From positions 52,906-116,905 of the forward strand of contig LSRX01001488.1 of assembly GCA_001939145.1 (NCBI GenBank): a DNA stretch of 64,000 nucleotides. Direction: 5' to 3'. Shown one piece after another: positions 10,190 through 21,361 of the stretch (the first letter of the stretch is position 1; each line of letters begins with the position of its first letter). This DNA is from Symbiodinium microadriaticum (taxonomy: Eukaryota > Sar > Dinophyceae > Suessiales > Symbiodiniaceae). A program made the position numbers and the translations under genes. The notes under the pieces were generated by a model. The model saw nothing but the letters and a program-made list of their open reading frames with translations. It was not told the origin of the DNA and did not search any database.

Positions 10190-13100
10190 AGGGGACGTCA
10201 GCATGACGCCACTAGTCTCGCCCTTCAATATGTAGGTAGGCACACTCCCCACAGAACTCCTAAACCTGCACTTCAAGCCGAGCATCTCCAGGCCCTTACC
10301 TGGAACTGTGGCGGGATGCATGCGCAGAGATATGCGGAGTTCATGCAGTGGATCAACTCGGATGAGCTTAAATCCATCCATTTGGTTTTTCTTCAAGAAT
10401 GCCACTGGCCGGAAAGCGCTGAATACAGTAACGAAAGGTGGACCCACATCTACTCTGGTTCTGGTTCTAGACAAGGTGGTGTTATGATAATGATAAACCG
10501 ATCCATTGCAGAGCCGTCGCAGATCCGTTTTGCAGAAATTGTTGCCGGGCGCGCGCTCCACGTGAGAGTCGGTACGGACCCGCCGGTCGATGCCTTGTGT
10601 GTTTACCAGAATGCCTGGTCGAATGCTTCCCAAACCGTAGTCGCTAATGGTGCTTCGAGCGACACCCATAGAGCTTCGTTGCTTGCCCGGCGGGACCAGA
10701 TCTGGTCTGCCATCCGTGCATGGACCAACGCGGTACCACAGCGAAACTCTATGCTGATAGCGGGAGACTTCAACGCCAGCCTCCGTCATCAACCACCGCA
10801 TGTCGGAACCGGGATACAGGGTCACAAAGCACATGGGCACCCAGATCAACGTGAGTTTCAAAATCTTGTGGTCTCCACGGGTCTGATTGCCTTAAATACG
10901 TGGGGCCGATGTGGTCCGAGAGCAGCCACATATCTTATGCCCCAAGGTAACGGAGTTCAGATCGATTACATGCTCACACGTTTACCCTGTGCCAGTGTTA
11001 GTAGGCGGGCTGCCTCGATGCACGATGCCCAGATCATACATCCCACGGGCTTCCGTCATGTACCAGTAGTCTGCTCTATGCCACCCCCCTGCAAACCTAA
11101 ATCCCGTCCGGTTACAGCCTTGACAACCCGAAAGGTCCAGGAGGTCATTTCGCAACACCCTGAGGTCACCAACGAATTTTCCCGGGCAGCAGCGATCAGC
11201 TTGCAACAGAGGAGCCATAAGTCGATTGATGCTTGTCTTGCGGAAGCCTGGCACAGATGTGTGCAGCCGTTTCGACAGAGAACGACACCAGTTCTTGCCC
11301 GGCCGGAAATTTCGCTACAGGAGTTTTGGGGCGCCAAAAGGCAACTGCGACAGTGCCAGCACAGAGCGTGTGCGTACCACTCGCCAGTCCTCTGGCATGT
11401 AGCACGATCCTCCTCGGCCACTGTAGGAAGAGTGATGCCCAAGGCAGTACGTAACCTCCGATCCCTCTTTGAGCTCTGGCGTGCCTCTAGTTCCTTTTGG
11501 AGACAAGACCGAATGCTACGTAAGAGAGTCAAAGAGCGTAAACTTGCAAAAGTAGACAATCTTATTGCAGTTGCCCAAGAAGCGGACCGTCGTGGCCTAA
11601 GCACTCTGCACCAGCTGGCCAGGCACCTGCGACCCAAAACCCCCAAGCGATCCATACACTTCAGACACCCTGACGGACAGCTGATGTCTGTGGATGAGGA
11701 AATGGCCAGCCTCCGTGAGTTCTTTTCTAGCTTGTACCAGTCTGACCTGCACAACCCTCAGCCCAGCTGTCTTTCAGAAGCGCTCCTGATAGAACAATGG
11801 GAAGTCGAGCTTGCCCTCCGCAGCCTACCGGCCAACAAAGCATTACCACCAGGCCACGTGCCAGCACGCCTGTGGAAGATAGCAGAGCATAGCGTCGCGG
11901 AGGCTTTGTTCCATGACTTCCAAGTCACGCTGCAGCCTGGAGAATTGTGTTTTCCGCAGCATTGGCATGATTCATATTTGACTCTGCTAGCGAAACCACT
12001 TAAACCACCGAACTGCCCCGCGAACTTGAGACCCATCAACCTATTAGCTGTTGAGGCGAAAATCCTAGCCAGGATAGCCGCTAAACGCCTACAGCCACTG
12101 ATTCAGCAGGCTGTACATCACTATCCTCAGTTTGCATATGCGCAAGGCCGCCAGACGGCTGATGCTCTCGATCGTGTGCTGTCGCATTGTTATAGGATAA
12201 GAGACCTCCTCCAAGGGAAACACAGGACTGCATTCAGAGCCCGATCCGGAGATCCGGGTTCCAGGCTGATAGGAGGGCTACAGGTTTCCATTGACCTTAG
12301 CAAAGCGTACGATCGGCTGCCGCGCCAAGTCCTGCGACGGGCACTGGAGCGAGTGCAAGCCCCTATATCCCTTATTGAACTGATTTTATACATCCACGAC
12401 CATGCTAGGGTTTGCATACACAGACACGACCGAAATGAAGGGATAGGCATGGGTAGAGGAGTCAGGCAGGGGTGTGGACTGTCGCCTTTGTTATGGATTG
12501 CTTTTACTCTCCTTATCCATGACAGCATGACTGCATATATCCCGCTCCAATGCCAAACTAGCTATGCTGATGACTTTCATTTGATGTGGGAGTTCACCCA
12601 GGTGCAGGATTTTCACCAAGCTTGCACAGTCGTGCCCAAGTTACTATCATGTTTACAATCGTTTGGAATGGAAGTCTCTCTCGACAAGACCGTTGCGTTG
12701 CTGGCCATCAAGGGACCGGCAGCGGCATCCCTCCTCAAAGCACACACTAAATACATTAAGGGTGTCAGAGTGCTGCGTCTCTTTCCGGCAGGCGGAGAGC
12801 TGACGCTTCCTTTGCGGAGAGAACATGATTACTTAGGGGTTAAAATTGGCTATCACCGCTTCGAGCGCTCGACTGCCAAACACAGAATCTCACTAGCCTG
12901 GGTTGCCTTCCATAGACTCCATGATTTGCTTAAGCACCAACTTGTTCCGCTTCGGAAGCGAGTGCTCTTGTGGCAGGCCTGTGTATGGTCTGTAATGCGG
13001 TATGGGATAACTGCAGTTGGTCTAGATTCACACAGCGTACAGAAAGTGCGTGCGAGTGTGATGAAGCAGCTACGAACCGTGGCACGCAGCCCAGCACACG

Positions 13101-14110
13101 TGCACCACGAAACTAACGAACAGCTGCTGGCCAGATTAGGTGTGACAGATCCCATTGAATGGTTGCAAGGACAGTGCCGTCACAGAGTCCAGGCCAGTCA
13201 GCAATCCCTTAGTCATTTGCAGCCAAGAAGGGTACAGCAATGGTGGCAGGTAGTATTGGCCGGATTCTGTCAGGATGTATCCCACTCCGTGAACAGTCAT
13301 TTGACCGAAGTGACACAGATTCTTCGGATTCGGAGTTCATGCCGCCTTTGTGGCCAATCCTTCCCCAGCCTGCATGCCCTTAAGGTACATATAGGTAAGC
13401 AGCACCCGGAAGCGCAGCCTCAACATGAGCCCAACCCCACGATCAAGAACAAGAGGTTGGATTCGCTGCGAGTGCACGCCAGGGGAGGCATGCCACAATG
13501 TCGCCATTGCCTAAAACGGTTCTATGGCTGGCCACAGTTTATGGGTCATTTCAGTCAGAAGGCCTGCCCCGTTCTGCATCGGGTGAGTACGGATACCCCT
13601 GCCCTACCTGACAATACTGTCTCTGGAACAGAGCCGACCCACTCGCCACCCCATGTGGATGCGGATGCAGCTCCTGCTCATGGGGCGTGCGCGCCGGGGA
13701 GCGCTGAGGCAGTGCCGCCTGAAGGTCTGGCTGAGCCAGATCCTACTCCGCTTTTCCATCGTTCTGACCTCCAGGAGCTTGCCCGCCGTTCGGATGTTCT
13801 GACTCTTCGTTCCAGAATTAGGGAAAGCAATCTCCTAATGCATTGTCCGGAGTGTTTCCAACGGGTCACCCACCCCCGGTACCTGACCCGGCATGCTTGC
13901 AAGATGCATCCCCAGCTGGCGGCGGTACATGATCAGGTGATAAGTTGGGCTCAGGCGAAAGGTAGGCTTTGCAAGCCGTGTGAGTGGTGCGGAGACAGCC
14001 AATTCCAGAGGACGACGGCTCACCTTAAAGCATGTCCTGTTTTATGGATGGTAGGACAATTCTTGGCTAAGCACGCAACCCTCGAGGACACCAGCCAAGC
14101 TTCGCTCCAT
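10190..14110 (+). CDS. LINE ORF2: APE endonuclease, reverse transcriptase, zinc fingers
   Basis: The protein that nicks target DNA and copies the element RNA (target-primed reverse transcription). Endonuclease (about 10300-11090): TWNCGG, FLQECHW, GDFNAS, IDYML and a terminal FRHVPV. Reverse transcriptase (about 11770-12850): LRPINLLAVEAKILARIAAK, the fingers/palm motif DLSKAYDRLPR with its Asp, GVRQGCGLSPLLW, and the catalytic YADD at about 12560. Four Cys/His fingers follow at about 13335-14035 (CRLC..H..H, CRHC..H..C, CPEC..H..H, CEWC..H..C). All catalytic residues I can check are present. The frame stays open beyond 14110 for another 700 codons, but there the protein-like sequence is in frame 3. 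The first ATG (10316) falls within the endonuclease, so the true start lies upstream of the TAA at 10187. Confidence 0.88.
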
Positions 14111-15341
14111 GGCTCATTCAGAAGGGCATCAGGACGACCAGCTGCTGCAGGCTCAGGCGGAGTTCGCCCAGTTCGGGGCCTACATGAAGGCCGGTCTTTC
14201 GCAGCCCGGATCCACGGGGGCACTGTCCACGGCACCGAGTCTGGCAGGGACGGAGGAGGATGCAGACCGCCACCCCAAGGACATGGAAGTGGACAAGGAT
14301 CGCCGCCGGCAGCAACGCGACGATGTAGATCAGGTCTCTCCTCAGCTGAAGTGGGCGAAAGGGGAGAACAAAGGCTCCGACAAGCCAGTGGAGCCCTCCA
14401 GCGGCAAAGGGGGCCTGCACCCGAAGGACTCACAGGAAGCGAGCACGAGGACTCCGGGAACCAGTTCGGGCCAGCAGCAGGAAAGCCAGGAGCGCAGACA
14501 GCCAGGTCCCTCTCGAGGACGAGACAAAGGGGAAGCCTCCGAGAAGGGACAGGAGGGAACAACGGACCGGACGCAACGTCGGAACCAGCAACAGGGTCAA
14601 GGATGGTACCAGCAACACGGCTACAGATCGTGGCCAACCCGGCGTGGAGACCGGGAGGACCTCAAGGAGGTGGTGAAGGCGATGGGCCGACTGTCCTTGA
14701 GGCTGGAAGACCAGCTGAGTGTGCTCAGCCTGGATGTGGAGTTCATCCTGTTTTTGCAGACGGACGCGGCAGGAAATCAGTTTTCCATAACCGCCAGCCT
14801 CTACGCGGCCGCCCAGCAATGGCACAAGCAAAAGTCCGAAGCTCCCGACACCCTCAGCCAGCCGATGCGGAATATCCTTCTATACTGCCTTTTCTCCGCC
14901 CTCTTGGAACGTCTGGAAAAGCTAGAGACGGACTCCGAGCTGATGACCAAGGTCAAGCAGATGGGATTGGTAGAAGGGGAAACGTATGTGTATTTGCAAT
15001 GGGATGCGAGCCAGGGCAAGCACATCCGGGCGCAGGTGGAGCCATTGACTCATCGCGAAGCTGTGGAGTCAGTGAGAATGCTGCTTCGCCTGTCCACGTA
15101 TCCACACGTGGTAGGCCGCTTTCATGCGCTCCGCAAGCTGACAGCGAATATGTCGGGGGACGTGATCCCCTTTACTCTCATGGCTCAGAACCGGACGGCA
15201 GAGTCCCACCAACTCTACAATCTGATGCACCGCTTAGCCCGCAACTCGGTGTGGCACCTCATCGGTGCCACGATGAGGCCCACGAAAATCGGGCGGTCTC
15301 CGCTTGCAAAGCAGTTGGATCGAATGATCCAGAACCTATAG
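14109..15341 (+). CDS. LINE accessory ORF in an overlapping frame (410 aa)
   Basis: Starts at ATG 14109 in frame 3, overlapping the open frame 2 of ORF2, and ends at TAG 15339-15341. Residues 1-190 are polar and low in complexity (Gln, Lys, Gly, Ser rich, for example RRQQRDDVDQ and GRDKGEASEKG). Residues 195-410 form a compact, mostly helical region with conserved-looking hydrophobics (MGRLSLRLEDQLSVLSLDVE, NILLYCLFSALLERLEKLE, YNLMHRLARNSVWHLIG). I know of no named family. Frame 2 across the same bases gives Gly/Arg/Pro-rich sequence typical of a shadow. So the element either makes this as a separate protein or reaches it by frameshift from the zinc-finger region. Confidence 0.7.
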   Translation: MAHSEGHQDDQLLQAQAEFAQFGAYMKAGLSQPGSTGALSTAPSLAGTEEDADRHPKDMEVDKDRRRQQRDDVDQVSPQLKWAKGENKGSDKPVEPSSGKGGLHPKDSQEASTRTPGTSSGQQQESQERRQPGPSRGRDKGEASEKGQEGTTDRTQRRNQQQGQGWYQQHGYRSWPTRRGDREDLKEVVKAMGRLSLRLEDQLSVLSLDVEFILFLQTDAAGNQFSITASLYAAAQQWHKQKSEAPDTLSQPMRNILLYCLFSALLERLEKLETDSELMTKVKQMGLVEGETYVYLQWDASQGKHIRAQVEPLTHREAVESVRMLLRLSTYPHVVGRFHALRKLTANMSGDVIPFTLMAQNRTAESHQLYNLMHRLARNSVWHLIGATMRPTKIGRSPLAKQLDRMIQNL

Positions 15342-16210
15342 GCGGGGCATGCAATGCAGCTCAGGTTGTTGTCACCAAAATTAGGTTGCGGAACCTTTCA
15401 AACCATTGCTATGCTAATTCCATAGTCATGGCAACCCAGTGGTGTGCTGCATCCTGCCCACAGGGCTTTTGTCCGAGCCCTCCGATGGATCGCCTGCTAC
15501 GTTGGCTCGCCCGCTGCCCTGCTTCAACTCAGGCAGGAAGCAGCCGAAAACCCGTAGAGCTATGGTCTGTAAGAGGGTGGCAACAACTAGTCCAGGAATG
15601 GCCGGAGCCGCACAGACAACAGGATGCGGGCGAGTTTCTGCACTTTTTAGCGCCTCTCTTGCAGACAGATTTCATGTCATACGAGTGGCAAGCTCGGGAG
15701 GACCTAGGCCTTTTGGGTGTAGCTGTAAGGGATACAGGTAAGTGCTGGCCGCTCATCTTGCCCATCCCCCTGATAATGCCTTCCCCCAGTCCGGAACACC
15801 ATCCAAGTCCTCAACTGGAAGGACCAAGTGTTCAAAAGCTCCTCATCTGTTGGCGCAATCAGTCATTCAGGCATGCGATCTGCTCTGCACCACGGTGGCT
15901 ACCGTTGCAGGTGAGCCGGTTTAATGCTGCTAATGATAAGATCACAGCGCCCCTGCGCTTCAGCCCTGCCATATATGTGCCTGTCTTCACCGGAGATGGC
16001 ATACAAACTACATCTGTAAGGTATAGTTTGCAGGCTGTGATCTTTCATGAAGGCAGGTCCAAGCTTTCAGGGCACTACCGTGCGGCCCTGTGGTTGGAGG
16101 GACGTGTCGCATTTATGACAAATGATGGCGTGGAAGCGATCCAGGCTTCACCACGTGACAGTCAAAGTGTGGAGGAGAATGCGTACATACTGTTCTTCTG
16201 CAGATGCTAG
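15342..16210 (+). CDS. LINE-encoded ubiquitin-specific protease (USP/UCH) domain
   Basis: A C19-type cysteine protease domain that in other proteins removes ubiquitin. The Cys box is NLSNHCYANS with the catalytic Cys at 15407-15409. The diagnostic QQDAGEF lies at about 15617-15637. The His box is SGHYRAALW with the catalytic His at 16073-16075. The Asn/Asp region is FMTNDGVEAI and the end signature is NAYILFF just before the stop at 16208. The domain is about 270 residues, at the short end for USPs. The zinc-binding Cys pairs common in the fingers are not obvious. The first in-frame ATG (15428) lies after the catalytic Cys. So the domain must be translated as part of the long frame 2, or by frameshift from the accessory ORF that ends at 15341, or from a non-AUG start. 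Confidence 0.85.
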
Positions 16211-16670
16211 GACACACCAAACATGGAGTCGCAGTGCCGAAGTTGTGACATGTTTTGCTTTCGGCCACAGCTTACTCCTTGGATTGTGTAGGTGACTTAG
16301 GTGTGGATTGCTTGCTGTTCTGTTTTCAGGTTGTTGCACTATTTGGATCCGATATTTTCTTAGAAGAGGAGCTAAAGCAAGGCCTGACAATCTTCCCAGA
16401 CCTTCCGAGGTGCTTTTAAGCTGGCTGAAGTTTCCTCACGTTGGGTAGTCTGCCGCTTGCAGGGCGGTCACGCCGGGCAGACTGATGGTTATTGCATACT
16501 GTGGACCTTAGTGCATTCCGTTCAGCTTTTGTAATAACTCAACGATGGGGCCAGTCAGCAGTCTGTTGAAAGGTAGTGACGGGCACCTTACCATAAGGTG
16601 TGCAGCTTCAAGCTGCCGACATGGTCGCCAGATTCGCAGCGCGAGACTCTTCTTGCGGCGGGTGAAGAAG

Positions 16671-16697
16671 TATGTATGTATGTATGTATGTATGTAG
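16671..16697. repeat. (TATG)n microsatellite at the LINE 3' side
   Basis: About six TATG units followed by degenerate GTAGGTACGTACACTGTACATACA. It matches the unit and strand of the tract at 8397-8432. Confidence 0.9.
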
Positions 16698-18640
16698 GTA
16701 CGTACACTGTACATACAAGTAGATATACACACATTGAGGTTCTCGTGTTGACGTCCAGCATGGCAGGAGCATTTCTGAGGCAGGCATTAAACATGAATGC
16801 AGACCATTATATACTAATATTACCATATTCCGATGTTGCTGACGTGAAGTCCAGGGTGGCAACTGGCTTCACTCCTGCCGAACTGTGCAAAATTAGATGT
16901 TTTGCATTGTGTTGCCTCGGGGTATGGGAAGTGTTTTCCCGATGGCAGATGCCAGCTTGCAACTAGCGGCTCACCTCGTCCACAGTGTCACAGTGTTGTC
17001 TCGTAAGACGATGCTCGGGAGAAGCAATGAAAGAGGAAGTTGTAGTGATGAGAGACTATCGGGGCCCTGACATGCGCAGCTTCCCCGAAAATCTATAGGT
17101 CCTTCGGTTATCTCTTCTTCTTCCTTCGGGTTAGAGGGGTATGTTAGTCCCCCGGCCCTTTGGGCCCCCCAGGTTTTGTGGGGCTTTGGGGGCGTCGGCA
17201 GCAACGGTAGCATTCCCACGTACCAAGGGGAACAAACTGACACAGAAATAAAACAACCGAACCTTGAAACCGACTGTTCGTCCCCCAGGTATTGAGGTAC
17301 AGGTGGGCGAGCTACTTCTCCACAGGAGCAAGGCATGCACGGACACTATTAGCATGCATGTGGGCCTGGGGTCCCCCGTACCTACATACAGCACAAAGCG
17401 ATCTAGTGACATGGAAAAGCAGACGTCGGGGTTCCCCACGAGGTGTATGCCGGCTTGCACTGTGCACTGTTTCGAAGGGCAACAAGTCTACGCACTGTTT
17501 ACAGCAAGCTAGTGAGCTAGAGGATGTGGATATTGCACACTTTGCACGGCAACTGTTGTGATTGGCTCTGCAAGAAAGGGGGTTTGCTTGAGTCACTGAA
17601 AAAACCCATGCTGAGGCTCCGACCTGGGGCGTTCGGGAAAACATTGTGACATGGAAGTATGAGAGAAGTAATTCTCTCTCTCTCTCTCTGCCGTCTAAAT
17701 TTAAACTATAATATATTCTGAATTATAACAGCGACGGACATGAACGCAGTGTCGAGTTCTTCAGTGAATGCTCTGAACCCCGGGGTTTGTAGGTGGTTTG
17801 ACTCGATCACCCATCTTCTCCACGCGCTCTATCTTGACAACCCTAAACCCTAAAAACCCTAAATCCCTGGAGCAAGGAGTCTTGGAACCGGACACGCTGG
17901 GCAAGGCGCAGCGGTCGAAGGTGCTGGCCGGACCGGGAGGTGGTGGCCTCAATGGTCCGACCTCGGCAGGAATAAACAAAAATTCCCGAATCTTGACCGA
18001 AAGGTTGACGCTCTCACAACTCGGACAAGCCAGGCGAGGTTCATGGTGCGAGGTCGGCGTGATACAGGCTTTAACATCCCACAGCCAAAGACCACCTGGA
18101 GACCCTTGGTTTGGGTTTAGGGTATTTCGAGTGGGGTTTACAGGTTTAGGGTCTCCGATCCCGCGATCATCCTCAATTTTCCTGCTGTTGCGTTAAAAAG
18201 ATGCGCGATGATTGCAGCCAACGCTGGTCCGGTCTGGTTACATCAAACCCCGCAGCACCTGCGCGTTGGCAATTTGGCGGAGCAGCTGTTCCTGTGTATT
18301 CGCAGGAGTAGAGCGCACCGTGTTCGTAGAAAAGAAATGGCACATGCTTGGCGAGTGCTCGCGATGCTCCTTCTCTTGCAGCTCCTCCGCGTAGCTGTCG
18401 AGATCACCTGAATCTGGCAACTAGGACTAGGAATGAGCCCGGAAGGAGTGGGTCTGATCCGGTAATGAAAGCTAAGTGCGCTCGAAGCGCTGCCAGAGAT
18501 GCCCAGATAACCTCCGCCATTCGCGCAGGCAGCTCGCCTCTGCTCACAACTGAACGACTGCAACGTGCCAGCTTTGATCCCGAAGAGCTTAAAGCTTGCC
18601 TTCTTCCGTCTACCAAAAAGCCAACTGTTTCGGCCGTTGT
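16698..18640. other. Intergenic; telomere-like motifs and a short CT repeat
   Basis: No supported gene. A (CT)n run lies at about 17667-17689. CCCTAAACCCTAAAAACCCTAAA is at 17841-17864, and oppositely oriented TTTGGGTTTAGGG and GGTTTAGGG words lie at about 18109-18152. Confidence 0.5.
17839..18152. repeat. Interstitial telomere-type repeats in convergent orientation
   Basis: Three near-consecutive CCCTAAA units at 17841-17864 face TTTAGGG units at about 18113-18152. The TTTAGGG unit is the plant/dinoflagellate telomere type. These are short relics, not an array. Confidence 0.55.
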
Positions 18641-18833
18641 CGACTGACAGTGGTAGCTCTCGGAAGCGCACAGCTCAACTCGAAGACTCTGTGGCGCAGC
18701 TCTGTCGCACCTACCTTTTCCTCCCGGCTCGCGCCGTAAACTAGGGGCCTCCATGTCTTGGGCCGGTTGGTCTGCAATCAACAAGGCAACGGTCTGGGAT
18801 CAACTGTTAAGCACTAACATGCGAATGTTCACA
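18641..18833 (-). repeat. 3' LTR of copia element 1 (decayed)
   Basis: The stretch 18683-18833 matches 25303-25446 with scattered substitutions and an 8-9 bp indel (gggccggt). In element sense it begins TGTGAACATTCGCATG. Its far end does not match: where the right LTR ends CTGACA, this copy has unrelated bases. A 24-bp inverted copy of the right LTR end plus primer site follows at 18643-18666. Confidence 0.75.
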
Positions 18834-18936
18834 GCTCCCAAGATTTTCTTTGATCCCAGACTTATTGCGGCGGATTGGAATGCTCTGTGCGCTGCTTCCT
18901 TCGAAGCTCTATCTTTTGAGCTTCTGCCACAATGGT

Positions 18937-19600
18937 CTATTGCCCTGAAGATAGCACTCGATGAAGCGGTTCTGAGTTTCCGCCCATCTTTGTCAAAACG
19001 TCTACCAGCATGCGGCTGTGATCGATCCAACGGATAGAGGCACTGAGCTCGCTAAGGGTCTGACGAATGATCTGCATCTCAATCGCGGTATGGCGGTCAG
19101 CTGTGTGTCCGCAGGTTTCCCTAGCCAGATGGTCATACAACGATTTAGCGTCTACCACAGCTAAGTTGCGGGGTTCCTCTTGCTTCCCTGGGATGACAGC
19201 CTTAGAGCAGTTTTCCACTCTCTGAGTTCGAAGCCTACGTGAGTCACCACATGAGATCTCCTAGGGCGCGTGACAAGCTCATGCTTTCAGCCGCCAAGGT
19301 AGATTTCACAACCCTATGGATACGACCCGACTTCCAATACAGGATATCATTATATTGAGCCGTCTCGCCCCCATGGATCCGGGTGTCAAAAGCGATCACG
19401 CAGTGACCTCCCTGAGAGCCTCCGTCTCTGACGTCGGCGTAGCTAGCGTCGCTCACTACCCCAAAGCCCAAGCGAGCCTCCTCGATGCCGGCAATCTTCA
19501 CCGAGAGGTCCGCCGTCGCCTTGGCCTTCGCCACGGTCTTGTTGATGTCTCTCAGGTCTCTGACCCTAAGATCAGGAATCCGACTCGAGAGGATGCTCAC
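18937..19600 (-). pseudogene. Copia element 1 RNase H fragments
   Basis: Two frames. The first (19600-19244) has the copia RNase H signature VVSDASYADV...and KSTLAAESMSL. The second (19218-18937) has VVDAKSLYDHLARET, DRHTAIEMQIIRQ and WIDHSRMLVDVLTK, the usual end of copia Pol. Different frames show at least one indel. Confidence 0.8.
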
Positions 19601-20737
19601 CTCCCCGGCCAGGTCTGGCCGGCCCTCGCGGCCCAGCCAATTGAGCGAGCTGTTCTCCCAGTTTCCCCTGGATATCGATGGGCTCGAGGCGCTCTTCGAT
19701 GAACTTCTGGAGGTCGTACGAAAAGCCGTAGGAGCTGTCTTGCCTCATGCGGCGGCCGTTGAAACCGACGCCGTCCACCTCGTCTTGCAGGTACTTGAAC
19801 TTCCCGAAAGTGAACCTCTGTCTCGGAGCGCCGCCCAGGCCGCCGACCTCGACGACGACCATGCCCACGACGCGCCCCGCTCTGCGAAGTAGAAAGAGCG
19901 TGGGGTCCAACACGGACTGCTCGTAGCCCAGCTGCTGCAGCGCCTTCTTCAGACTTCGGTTGAAGTGGGCCGGTCCTTTAGCCCGCGCAGCTGCGCTCGG
20001 TCCAACCCACGAAGTCTGCCGTCTGGCTGCCGAGCAAACAGCCTCCCCGCCTTGCGGTGCAAAGCCTCCGACTGGCACAACGCGTTTCTTAAATCACCAA
20101 CCGAGGCTCTCCATCTACGGGTGGCGCACACCTGCATGGCGATAGCCAGAGTCAGCGAGCTCGCCGTGGGCGCGTGTCTGTCTAGACTGAAAACGTCTGG
20201 GTCACAATCTCCCCGAATGCAAAGCCGTGACTTCAATGAGCTCGGTTCCGTCGGCAATTCGCCGGGTTTGTTTCGGGGGAACCATCCTGGTCGGAAGGAC
20301 CTGTCCAGCTTGGCCGCGGTCAGCTCCTGAAGTACCTTCGCCGATTCCTCGAGCGACAGCTCTCGAATGGCGCCTGTGGCCTCCACTTTCTCCCACTCTG
20401 CAGCGTCTGCGTCTCGCCAGCGCTCTGCGTCCTCGGCTGGTATCGTCTTCACCTCGTCGCTGCCCACGATGAAGGCCTGGAGCACCTCCGGGTTCGCAAC
20501 GTCGTTGACGCGGAACTCGGTCCTTCCCCGCCACGATCTCAAGGGTTTTGCCTGGGGGGTTCGCGATCGCCACTTGTTCCTTTCTGTTGTCTGGGTGCCG
20601 TCCTCGAACTCAAGGAACGAGGTGCTCACCTCGCTCAGCAACGAAGTTGGTACTGGGCACCCCTTTCCAGAGCTGGGCTTGAACACTCCAAACCTCGAGA
20701 ACTGGTGCCGGCCAACGGATGAGAGTCCGCCTTTCAA
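19572..20737 (-). pseudogene. Copia element 1 reverse transcriptase, dead
   Basis: The N-terminal RT half (20737-19949) carries SRLCIRGDCDPDVFSLDRHAPT, matching the copia K(A/S)RL..RG..D...L...APT motif, and a following ASVGDLRNALCQ, where copia has the Asp of D(V)..AF. The C-terminal half is in another frame and has LGYEQSVLDPTLFLLR. Where the catalytic VDD should be it reads VVVEVGGLGG, so the polymerase motif is lost. Confidence 0.8.
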
Positions 20738-21361
20738 ACGCGGATCTGGGGTTGTGCGGGCCTGGCCTCGAAGCCCTTGGGCCTACGGGCCCGTACCCAG
20801 CAGAGGCTTTGCCAACGGTCTGTTTGGGTCCGGCGATCCCTTCCCTCCCGGCTCACCACGATCCCTTGAGGCACTAGCTCTGGGCTCCTCGTCTTCAAAG
20901 GTAACTCTACACTTCTGACCGCGGCTTGGTGCTTGCTCGGGCCCTTCCTTTTTCTTCGGGAAAAGGCTCGCTAGTGATGTCTTTGAATGAATTTCTCGCT
21001 TCGCTCGGCCAGCTCCTCCTTTAGCTCGGCTAGCTCTCCCTGCAAAAGCTCTTGAGCCTCTTGTTCGAGAGAGGTGGCTTTCCGGACTTGCTCTTATTTA
21101 GCTGCTTTCCAAAGTTCACCCCGCATCGAAACCTATAGGTTCGGTCCTTCTTCTGCAAGCACCTGTTCTGAGCCCATCCATTGGGGCTTCCCGCTTTGCT
21201 TCAAGTTCTCGGCGGTCCGCGTCCTCGCCCTGGATGCTCTGGCGCACGCTTCCTGCGACTTGACCTTGATGAATGCTTCTGCCGCCACGCGTCTCATCTC
21301 AAGGACCCGCCTCATCTCGCCGACGGCCCCTTCTTTGACAAGCTCGGCATCGAGGAAGTCG

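Larger units (their letters stand above)
8433..16670 (+). mobile_element. Large non-LTR retrotransposon (LINE) with APE, RT, zinc fingers and USP
   Basis: An 8.2-kb block between two (TATG)n tracts. In order it encodes ORF1 (8506-9303), the N-terminal region of ORF2, an apurinic-type endonuclease, a reverse transcriptase with YADD, four zinc fingers, a 410-codon ORF in another frame, and a ubiquitin-specific protease domain. The 3' UTR runs from 16211 to about 16670 with no poly(A); it ends in the microsatellite. APE and RT catalytic motifs look conserved. One in-frame TAA (10187) interrupts ORF2 upstream of the endonuclease. The boundaries are inferred from the microsatellites, since I could not find a separate target-site duplication. 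Confidence 0.8.

Noticed and set aside
11056..11754. 232-codon minus-strand ORF inside the LINE
   Set aside because: Antisense shadow of the endonuclease-RT frame.
14110..15340. Frame-2 reading across the LINE accessory ORF
   Set aside because: Open but Gly/Arg/Pro-rich and shadow-like; the frame-3 ORF has the protein-like helices. Kept only as a possible fusion route to the USP.
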